From assembly GCA_938045195.1 (NCBI GenBank), contig CALINC010000156.1:1-7669 (forward strand): a DNA stretch of 7,669 bases. The letters run 5' to 3'. This document shows positions 1 through 5,141 of the stretch, piece after piece (within the stretch, counting starts at the first letter, position 1; each line of letters starts with the position of its first letter). Below the pieces are notes generated by a model. That model worked only from the letters and a program-made list of their open reading frames with translations. It ran no database searches and was not told where the DNA came from. This DNA is from an uncultured Treponema sp. Lineage in GTDB: Bacteria; Spirochaetota; Spirochaetia; Treponematales; Treponemataceae. The translations under genes and the position numbers were made by a program.

Positions 1-149
1 GTTCGGCACAAATGGTGCCTCACTGTTTATCTTCGAGTTTGCCTCATCGGCAAACGTCGTGTTATTGTATGCAGTTTGTGAACAAACTGCGTGAAAAAAC
101 TTTTTTTCAAAAATTTGATAATTTTTTCAAAAAGTTTTTATGGGAGTGT
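1..149 (+). repeat. Structured leader-type repeat, copy A (left end cut by window)
   Basis: First of two tandem units with a period of about 157 bp. Bases 1-55 are identical to 158-212. Four hairpins can be read in order: GGCAC/GTGCC (5-9 with 15-19), GTTTGCC/GGCAAAC (37-43 with 49-55), GCAGTTTG/CAAACTGC (71-78 with 83-90, loop TGAA), and a long AT-rich hairpin with outer stem 95-105/129-139 and inner stem AAAAATT/AATTTTT (109-115 with 120-126, loop TGAT). The eight bases that would complete the first outer stem (GATAAACA) lie left of the window. The unit ends in TTTTTATGGGAGTGT, the same ending that forms the ribosome binding site after copy B. I see no gene here; the open frame across it looks incidental. 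Confidence 0.85.
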
Positions 150-308
150 GATAAACAGTTCGGCACAAATGGTGCCTCACTGTTTATCTTCGAGTTTGCC
201 TCATCGGCAAACATCGTATTATTGTATGTAGTTTTGCAAAAGCAAAACTGCCTGAAAAAACTTTTTTCGGAAGTTGAGACTTCCTGCAAAAAGTTTTTAT
301 GGGAGTAT
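150..308 (+). repeat. Structured leader-type repeat, copy B
   Basis: Second tandem unit. Hairpin 1 is nested: GATAAACAG (150-158) pairs with CTGTTTATC (180-188) and encloses GGCAC (162-166) with GTGCC (172-176). Hairpin 2 is GTTTGCC (194-200) with GGCAAAC (206-212). Hairpin 3 is AGTTTTGC (230-237) with GCAAAACT (242-249), loop AAAA. Hairpin 4 has outer stem 256-266 with 288-298 and inner stem GGAAGT (269-274) with ACTTCC (279-284), loop TGAG. Hairpins 3 and 4 differ in stem sequence from copy A, yet both sides changed together so pairing is kept. Hairpin 4 followed by T bases resembles a terminator or attenuator and stops 2 bases before the ribosome binding site of the next gene. Confidence 0.85.
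301..305 (+). promoter_or_regulatory. Ribosome binding site that sets the start at 312
   Basis: GGGAG lies 6 bases before the ATG at 312. It argues for a start here and not at the in-frame ATG at 12, which sits inside repeat copy A. The same TGGGAGT string closes copy A, so the repeat itself supplies this site. Confidence 0.65.
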
Positions 309-311
309 GTT

Positions 312-1343
312 ATGGTTAATATATCCAATTTTTTTACACCTCTTGCTAAGAAAAGCGACTTTAATATGTTTGTACGCCATATTCAAGCCGTTATTGACAT
401 TCTTGACAATTGTAACCCCGCGGAAAGTATTGCAGATAAAATCAACGGCATGATAAGCGCAAAAGCCGTAAAACCCGAACAGGTAAAATCTATCCTTTCC
501 GTATCGCTTTTTGACAGATGGAACTACAAAGTAGTATCTGAAAATTTAAAAATTGTTCCCGAAAAAGCCGCCGCTCTTACGGAAGAAATCGGAAAATGGA
601 ACGGCATTGATATTATTTTCGGTTATGATCACCCTGATTTGGGCTTTTTGGCTATAAATCCGAAAAATCCCGGAGCTGCTTCCGTTATTCAAGGTTTTAG
701 AAAAAATGAACTTCTTCTAATTTATATAGGCAAACAAGATAAGGGTGAAGTTTCGGAAAGTCTTGCAAAAACGGTTGCAGCTGCAATTTTGAAATTATTT
801 GAGGGTAAATCGGCTTCGGTTCCCAATGAGGTAAAAACAGGACCTTTTAAATATGTTGAGCCTAAGAAAGCCGCTCCGGTACGGGCTAAAAAAGCTCCGG
901 TAAGAAAAACCGTTAAACGGAGCGTTGCACAACCCGTACAAACCGCTCAAGCTCCTTCTGCAAAAGCCGTATCTGCCCCATTGGAGCGTCCGTCCGCAGT
1001 TTCAACCGGACCTAAAAAAATGTCGCAGCTGGTTTCAGTTCCCGTTTCAAACGAATTGTTCCACAATGGAAATGTTGAAGCATGGAAGCGGATTATACGA
1101 AGCTATAATGCAAAATATCCGAGTGCAGAAGTTATGGTCTTTTATGACGGTGAAAGAATCGTCGATATAAATACACTCTTTAAATGGGGAAAGGTAAAAC
1201 ACGGCAGTACCATTCAGTTTGCCGTTTCTGCGGAAGAAATTATGGACCTTTCAAAACTGTCCAAATATTTTAGACAGGGAGCAAGTCCGATGTTTGAAGC
1301 CTTTTTGCGCGGTTCCCCCGATACCGTTTTGAATTTGTTTTAA
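312..1343 (+). CDS. Uncharacterised protein with possible HPr-like C-terminal domain (343 aa)
   Basis: I do not recognise a named family for the whole protein. Residues 1-165 look globular, with no signal peptide or membrane segment, so it is probably cytoplasmic. Residues about 175-238 are a Lys/Ala/Pro-rich low-complexity linker. Residues 240-343 form a second domain whose order of elements resembles HPr of the PTS: a NELFH segment (247-251), a helix (about 256-268), a strand-turn-strand with YDGERIVD (278-285), then GKVKHGSTIQF (293-303) and a terminal helix. His251 falls near the HPr active-site histidine, but the arginine of the usual HARP motif is absent, so phosphorylation is uncertain. 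The frame stays open upstream to 12, but that part is repeat DNA. The next gene starts 16 bases after the stop, so the two are very likely one operon. The HPr comparison is by eye and is an inference. Confidence 0.85.
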   Translation: MVNISNFFTPLAKKSDFNMFVRHIQAVIDILDNCNPAESIADKINGMISAKAVKPEQVKSILSVSLFDRWNYKVVSENLKIVPEKAAALTEEIGKWNGIDIIFGYDHPDLGFLAINPKNPGAASVIQGFRKNELLLIYIGKQDKGEVSESLAKTVAAAILKLFEGKSASVPNEVKTGPFKYVEPKKAAPVRAKKAPVRKTVKRSVAQPVQTAQAPSAKAVSAPLERPSAVSTGPKKMSQLVSVPVSNELFHNGNVEAWKRIIRSYNAKYPSAEVMVFYDGERIVDINTLFKWGKVKHGSTIQFAVSAEEIMDLSKLSKYFRQGASPMFEAFLRGSPDTVLNLF

Positions 1344-1359
1344 TTAAAAGGAGAGAAAA

Positions 1360-4206
1360 ATGAAACTTTCAAATAATATACATTTTTTTAACAGTAAAGA
1401 AACCGTTAATACTAAGGTTGATAAAAATTTGCTCGGTATAAGAGGCAGACAGGCAAACGAGTTTGCCGAATTAAAACTTCCCATTCTACCGGGACTTATA
1501 ATAGATTCCTCAGTAATGCAGGATTTATCCGAAGCGGAGGTTTTTCCTGAACTCGTGCCGTTTCTTAAAAAATTCAGTAAAGAAGTACAAAAAGTCTACG
1601 GCGATGCTGAAAATCCGCTTCTTTTAAAACTGGTAGTTTCACCTAATATGCTGATTGCAAACTATCCGACGCTGCACAATTTCGGACTTACAAAAGATAC
1701 GGTTGTAGGCTTTCAAGAGAATGTCGGAGAAGATTTTGCCGCAAATGAAGTATATTTCCTTTTAAACGGAATTTTAAATATTGCGCATAAAATTGCAGAA
1801 TTGGAAGAAGACACAAAAAAAGCCGCTTCTCTTGATAAAATACTTAAAGAAATCAAGCAGATTTTAAAATCCGGAAAGAAAATGCCTACTCCCATTAAAA
1901 TTATGAATGAGTATGCAGAATATCTGCCGGAAGACTTTTTTGAAAATGCCGAAGTTCAGCTCGAAGAATCTATTAAGATGATTAGTAAACTGCTTCAACT
2001 TGAAGAGGATACTGACGGCGATGTCGCGCTTTTAATTCAGCCGATGGTTTACGGAAACTACGGAAAAGATTCATATTCCGGTTCTTTTTTTAGCCGAAAC
2101 ATTGTTACCGGCGAAAAGAAATTACAGGGGCAATTTTTTGCAGAAAAATTTAACGAAATTGATGCTGAAGGAAAGGATATCAATTCGATTAAGCCTGAAT
2201 ACTTAAAAACCTTTCAACAAATTGCATGGCTCTTGGAAGACCATAGCAAAGAAATCCGTAATATCCGTTTTACAATTGAAGCGGGAAAACTGTGGCTTAT
2301 TGAACAAAAGTCGGTAGAGGCAAAAAGTACTATCTCGCTTGTTCATCTGCTATTAGATCTTTATAACAGGAATATCGTAGATGCGGAATATGTGGTACGC
2401 ACCGTAAAACCCGGTCAGCTTAACGAAATTCTTCACCCTGTAATTGATATAATGAGTACAAAAGGCTTAAAGTCTTCTAAAGGCGGTATTGCCGGCGCTC
2501 CGGGTGCTGCTGTGGGAAGAGTGTACTTTACTGCCGACTCTCTTATCGAAGCGCAGCGTGTTGCTAAAATGGAAGGCAGAGACACTCGCTGTATTTTGTG
2601 TATGCCGGCGACGTATGCGGGCGATGTAAAGGGTATTGAAGTTTCGACGGGTGTTATTTCAAATGAGGGAGGATATTCAGCTCATGCGTCCGTTGTTGCC
2701 CGCCAATACGGAAAAATCTCTTTGGTACGTCCCGATATGAAGATTATGCAAAAAAAGGCGATTATCGACGGAGTAACGGTAAATGAGGGAGACTACATTA
2801 CGCTCAACGTTCCGTATTACGGAGATTCTACGGTATTCTTCGGCGAGGCGAAACTCATTGAGCCTGATCCCGAAACATCCGGTCTTTTGGACTTTATTGC
2901 TTTGGCAAAAGGTTTTATTTCGGACTTCCATGTGCGGGCAAACGCCGACAGTCCGCGGGACGCAGAACTCGCCCTTGCGTTCGGTGCCGAAGGTATCGGT
3001 CTTTGCAGAACGGAACACATGTTCTTTAATGAGAAGCGCATAAATATGTTCCGCAGTATGATTCTTGCCGAAAGCCTTGAAGAAAGGCAAAAAGTGTTGA
3101 ATAAACTTCAAAAATTCCAGACGGAAGATTTTTACGGCATTTTAAAGGCTATGGAGGGCAAGGAAGTTACAATACGTCTTTTAGATGCCCCCTTGCACGA
3201 ATTCCTGCCGCATAATGATACCGAGCTTGACGGTTTTATAAAATATCTTGCTTCCGAAAAGAAAAAGGCAAACAAAAAAGATTTGCAGGCTGCCATTGAT
3301 ATGCTTTCCGAAATCAACCCGATGCTCGGACATCGAGGCTGCCGAATTGCAATAAGCTATCCCGAAATTTATGCAATGCAAGTTAATGCCATTTTTGAAG
3401 CGGCTTATAAGCTCAAAAAAGAAAAAATTGACGTGCACCCCGAAATTATGATTCCGTTAATTATGAATTTTAGAGAGTTAAAGCAAATCATATACGGAAA
3501 GAAAATTGAAGGACATACCTACAGCGGTATTTCTGCTATTGCGGAAGAAGTACGTAATAGGGTTTCCGGCGGAGATTTGGAATACAAGGTAGGAACTATG
3601 ATAGAACTCCCTGCTTCCGCTTTGAGTGCTGACGAAATTGCCCGCTATGCGCAGTTTTTCTCATTTGGAACGAATGACTTAACGCAGACGACGCTCGGTC
3701 TTTCGCGCGACGATTTTAACAGTTTTATGCCCGATTATACGATGTATGACCTTATCGAAGGGAATCCCTTTGCGGTTTTAGACAGCCGTGTGCGGGATTT
3801 AATCGAAATTGCAATTAGGCGCGGAAAATTGACCCGCCCCGATTTGCACATTGGTCTTTGCGGTGAACACGGTGCCAGACCCGAAAATGTCCGGTTCTGC
3901 ATGGATGCCGGTTTGGACTATGTTTCCTGTTCTTCGTATTCGGTGCCGATTGCATTGCTTTCGATAGCCCAAGCCGAAATTGAAAATGCGGAAAAAGAGG
4001 GCAGAAAGATAGAACCCAAAATTGTTGCGGTTAAAAAAAGCGCATCGCAAACGAAAAAAAAATCCGAAGCCGATGAAAAAAAAGGCAGCAGCTCTACAGC
4101 CCAAAAATCGGCTGCAAAAAAGCCGGCTGCACAAAAGTCCGCATCAAGTACCGCTTCGGGAAGAAAACCTGCAAGTACAAAAGCGAAAACAGGTAAAAAG
4201 AAATAA
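1360..4206 (+). CDS. PPDK-like PEP-utilising protein with degenerate ATP-grasp half and basic tail (948 aa)
   Basis: Domain order follows pyruvate phosphate dikinase: N-terminal nucleotide half (about 1-365), phospho-histidine domain (about 375-500), PEP/pyruvate barrel (about 520-875). The barrel is well kept: GLCRTEHMFF (Arg550), VTIRLLD (Arg606), GHRGCR (658-662), Glu749, GTNDLTQ (770-776) and GLCGEHG with Cys834. His442 sits in GGYSAHASVVAR (437-448). The ATP half is eroded: the glycine-rich lysine motif near residue 26 reads GIRGRQAN, the SVRSGA arginine is replaced (LKLVVSP, 89-95), and the GEYL and QTR motifs read GQFF and EQK. PEP-to-histidine transfer looks possible, whereas normal ATP/Pi chemistry looks unlikely. 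Residues 891-948 are a Lys/Ala/Ser-rich tail like histone H1; typical PPDK is about 875-900 aa and ends without it. AAGGAG at 1348-1353 supports the start. Alternative view: a real PPDK with unusual ATP-site residues. Confidence 0.93.
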   Translation: MKLSNNIHFFNSKETVNTKVDKNLLGIRGRQANEFAELKLPILPGLIIDSSVMQDLSEAEVFPELVPFLKKFSKEVQKVYGDAENPLLLKLVVSPNMLIANYPTLHNFGLTKDTVVGFQENVGEDFAANEVYFLLNGILNIAHKIAELEEDTKKAASLDKILKEIKQILKSGKKMPTPIKIMNEYAEYLPEDFFENAEVQLEESIKMISKLLQLEEDTDGDVALLIQPMVYGNYGKDSYSGSFFSRNIVTGEKKLQGQFFAEKFNEIDAEGKDINSIKPEYLKTFQQIAWLLEDHSKEIRNIRFTIEAGKLWLIEQKSVEAKSTISLVHLLLDLYNRNIVDAEYVVRTVKPGQLNEILHPVIDIMSTKGLKSSKGGIAGAPGAAVGRVYFTADSLIEAQRVAKMEGRDTRCILCMPATYAGDVKGIEVSTGVISNEGGYSAHASVVARQYGKISLVRPDMKIMQKKAIIDGVTVNEGDYITLNVPYYGDSTVFFGEAKLIEPDPETSGLLDFIALAKGFISDFHVRANADSPRDAELALAFGAEGIGLCRTEHMFFNEKRINMFRSMILAESLEERQKVLNKLQKFQTEDFYGILKAMEGKEVTIRLLDAPLHEFLPHNDTELDGFIKYLASEKKKANKKDLQAAIDMLSEINPMLGHRGCRIAISYPEIYAMQVNAIFEAAYKLKKEKIDVHPEIMIPLIMNFRELKQIIYGKKIEGHTYSGISAIAEEVRNRVSGGDLEYKVGTMIELPASALSADEIARYAQFFSFGTNDLTQTTLGLSRDDFNSFMPDYTMYDLIEGNPFAVLDSRVRDLIEIAIRRGKLTRPDLHIGLCGEHGARPENVRFCMDAGLDYVSCSSYSVPIALLSIAQAEIENAEKEGRKIEPKIVAVKKSASQTKKKSEADEKKGSSSTAQKSAAKKPAAQKSASSTASGRKPASTKAKTGKKK

Positions 4207-4215
4207 AAAATAAAT

Positions 4216-4251
4216 GTAAACCTCTAAAAGTTTCAGTTTTTAGAGGTTTAC
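4216..4251. other. Perfect 14-bp hairpin after the PPDK-like gene
   Basis: Bases 4216-4229 pair without mismatch with 4238-4251 across an 8-base loop. On the + strand no T-run follows. On the - strand the hairpin is followed by a T-rich run (complement of 4200-4215), so it is better placed to end leftward transcripts, although no leftward gene is visible. It may instead protect the 3' end of the operon mRNA after processing. Confidence 0.75.
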
Positions 4252-4260
4252 CCTAGATTA

Positions 4261-4306
4261 AAAAAACGCTGGCTATGCCTCTTGCGCTTTTTAGTCGGCG
4301 TTTTTT
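4261..4306 (+). terminator. Rho-independent terminator of the HPr-like/PPDK-like operon
   Basis: AAAAAACGCTGGCT (4261-4274) pairs with AGTCGGCGTTTTTT (4293-4306) with two G-T wobbles, and the right arm runs into a T-tract. The loop holds a small GGC/GCC hairpin. It lies 54 bases after the stop codon at 4206. Confidence 0.7.
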
Positions 4307-4315
4307 ATGCTAGCC

Positions 4316-4384
4316 GTTTATTCGTGCGGAGGGTTTAATACCCTGTTGCTGCGCAACGTATGCTCTGCGCCGGGGGTGTTGATT
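4316..4384 (+). repeat. Dispersed repeat R, copy 1
   Basis: Begins GTTTATTCGTGCGGAGGG and ends GTTGATT. Its first 57 bases match copy 2 (4756-4812) with three substitutions. Inner hairpins are GGGT/ACCC (4331-4334 with 4340-4343) and GTTGC/GCAAC (4345-4349 with 4353-4357). It starts 10 bases after the operon terminator. The + strand reads through as a short open peptide, but I see no start or ribosome site and do not call it a gene. Confidence 0.85.
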
Positions 4385-4540
4385 AAAAAAAGAAAGCTCT
4401 ATTTATTTACAGTGTTTTATGGTGTAATGTATAAAACTCGAATTTCAGGCTGACTACGAAACCGGCAATCACCGGTATCGGAAAATATCATAAAAATAGT
4501 ATTTTTTTGGCAATGCCTCTTACAATTTATAATTTTTCTA
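4385..4540. other. Intergenic stretch without a recognisable gene
   Basis: No convincing ORF or RNA gene. It contains a small inverted repeat ACCGG/CCGGT (4461-4465 with 4472-4476), and GGCAATGCCTCTTAC (4509-4523), which resembles GGCTATGCCTCTTGC inside the terminator loop (4271-4285). Together with the features on either side it makes up the gap between 4206 and the tRNA gene. Confidence 0.5.
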
Positions 4541-4602
4541 AAAAGTCTGATAAAAGTCTGACAAAATCTGATACAAAATCTGATAAAAGTCTGATAAAAG
4601 TC
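4541..4602 (+). repeat. Phased ~11-bp A-tract repeats upstream of the tRNA promoter
   Basis: TCTGA-type units start at 4546, 4557, 4567, 4579 and 4590, and the sixth, TCTTGACA at 4601, merges with the -35 box. Spacings are 11, 10, 12, 11 and 11 bases, with runs of A between units. A-tracts repeated at about one helical turn are known to bend DNA, and A-rich DNA just upstream of -35 can act as an UP element for RNA polymerase. Both roles are inferred here. Slippage could change the unit number between strains. Confidence 0.75.
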
Positions 4603-4631
4603 TTGACATATTAGGGATTATCTGTTATACT
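4603..4631 (+). promoter_or_regulatory. Sigma70-type promoter of the initiator tRNA gene
   Basis: TTGACA (4603-4608) and TATACT (4626-4631) are separated by 17 bases. The expected transcript start near 4638 lies only a few bases before the tRNA. This is the clearest promoter in the window and fits a highly expressed stable RNA. Confidence 0.9.
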
Positions 4632-4643
4632 GCTACTCCACAT

Positions 4644-4716
4644 CGCAGGGTAGAGCAGTTGGCAGCTCGTCGGGCTCATAACCCGGAGGTCGGAGGTTCA
4701 AGTCCTCTCCCTGCTA
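4644..4716 (+). tRNA. Initiator tRNA-fMet, anticodon CAT
   Basis: All arms fold: acceptor CGCAGGG with CCCTGCT, D arm GAGC/GCTC, anticodon stem TCGGG/CCCGG with CAT at 4677-4679, T arm GGAGG/CCTCT around TTCAAGT, and discriminator A at 4716. Two initiator marks are present: three consecutive G-C pairs next to the anticodon loop, and no Watson-Crick pair at position 1-72 (C opposite T, where many bacteria have C opposite A). These separate it from elongator tRNA-Met and from tRNA-Ile with a modified CAT anticodon. The 3' CCA is not encoded, so CCA-adding enzyme would be needed. The gene stands alone with its own promoter and terminator. Length is 73 bases. Confidence 0.95.
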
Positions 4717-4725
4717 GCTTAATTT

Positions 4726-4753
4726 AAAGGCACTCAAATGAGTGCCTTTTTTT
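4726..4753 (+). terminator. Rho-independent terminator after tRNA-fMet
   Basis: AAAGGCACTC (4726-4735) pairs perfectly with GAGTGCCTTT (4740-4749) across a 4-base loop, and the T-run continues to 4753. It lies 9 bases after the tRNA, so the tRNA is a single-gene unit. Confidence 0.95.
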
Positions 4754-4755
4754 AT

Positions 4756-4812
4756 GTTTATTCGTGCGGAGGGTTTAATGCCCTGTTGCTGCGCAACGTA
4801 CGCTCTGCGTCG
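4756..4812 (+). repeat. Dispersed repeat R, copy 2
   Basis: Nearly identical to copy 1, starting 2 bases after the T-run of the tRNA terminator. It has the GTTGC/GCAAC hairpin and ends ACGCTCTGCGTCG, itself a small ACGC/GCGT hairpin. The usual GTTGATT end is missing here but appears about 100 bases on, at the end of the partial copy. Confidence 0.85.
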
Positions 4813-4819
4813 TAACAAA

Positions 4820-4914
4820 GGGTATTAAAGCCCGACTGCAATCACCTTATGAGAACATACAATGCAAAACATTGAGCATTGTACCCCGATGCTCTGCGTC
4901 GGGATTGTTGATTT
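4820..4914 (+). repeat. Partial or variant R unit following copy 2
   Basis: The right half (4881-4914) matches the right end of R copy 1: GATGCTCTGCGTCGGG followed by GTTGATT. In place of the GTTGC/GCAAC hairpin it has TACAATGC/GCATTGTA (4858-4865 with 4876-4883). CCCGA (4885-4889) also pairs with TCGGG (4899-4903). GGGTATTAAAGCCC at 4820-4833 resembles the inverse of the GGGTTTAATGCCC block of copy 2, so 4756-4914 may be one long composite element. Confidence 0.55.
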
Positions 4915-4950
4915 GCTTTATATTCAGGCGGTAAACGTTGAAGAGAAAGC

Positions 4951-5028
4951 ATGGGGTTGGCGGTCTCTAGCGATAAAGCTCAAAATAAACATATTATGGA
5001 ACTAGCCGAAGTATTAAGAAAAAAATAA
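4951..5028 (+). pseudogene. Possible 3' gene remnant or tiny ORF (25 aa)
   Basis: An ATG opens 25 codons ending in TAA, with a charged helical-looking end (HIMELAEVLRKK). An in-frame stop lies just upstream at 4939-4941 and the nearest purine-rich site, GAGAAAG, is weak. The peptide looks more like the tail of a longer protein than a whole one, which suggests a decayed gene beside the R elements. I do not recognise the family. The rest of 4915-5109 shows nothing further that I can support. Confidence 0.2.
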
Positions 5029-5109
5029 AGTAAAAACAAAAAACATCCCTTCTTTCATACCGGACGTAAAAATTGATTTGCGTGCTTGACAGTTATAGCT
5101 CCTTGAATT

Positions 5110-5136
5110 TTGACGGTTGTTGAGGTATATTATATT
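5110..5136 (+). promoter_or_regulatory. Candidate promoter of larE, abutting the start codon
   Basis: TTGACG (5110-5115) is followed by an AT-rich block that offers several -10 choices, such as TATTAT (5128-5133) and TATATT (5131-5136). Spacing is shorter than ideal (12-15 bases), or 17 if the weaker TATTTA at 5133 is used. Any of these would start transcription at or near the ATG at 5142, giving a leaderless or nearly leaderless mRNA. Confidence 0.4.
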
Positions 5137-5141
5137 TAATT

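Noticed and set aside
12..311. N-terminal 100-residue extension of the first gene
   Set aside because: It lies inside the tandem repeats, repeats itself at protein level, and a better start with a ribosome site exists at 312.
107..328. 73-aa reverse-strand ORF
   Set aside because: It is a translation of the hairpin repeats, which leave several frames open by chance.
2677..3111. 144-aa reverse-strand ORF
   Set aside because: It is a shadow of the strongly conserved PEP-domain coding region on the + strand.
4406..4435. TTTACA, 18 bases, TATAAA as a promoter
   Set aside because: No gene or stable RNA follows before the tRNA promoter; such matches are common by chance in AT-rich DNA.
5086..5091. 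TTGACA as the larE -35 box
   Set aside because: No -10 match at 16-18 bases downstream; the TTGACG at 5110 with the AT block before the ATG fits somewhat better.
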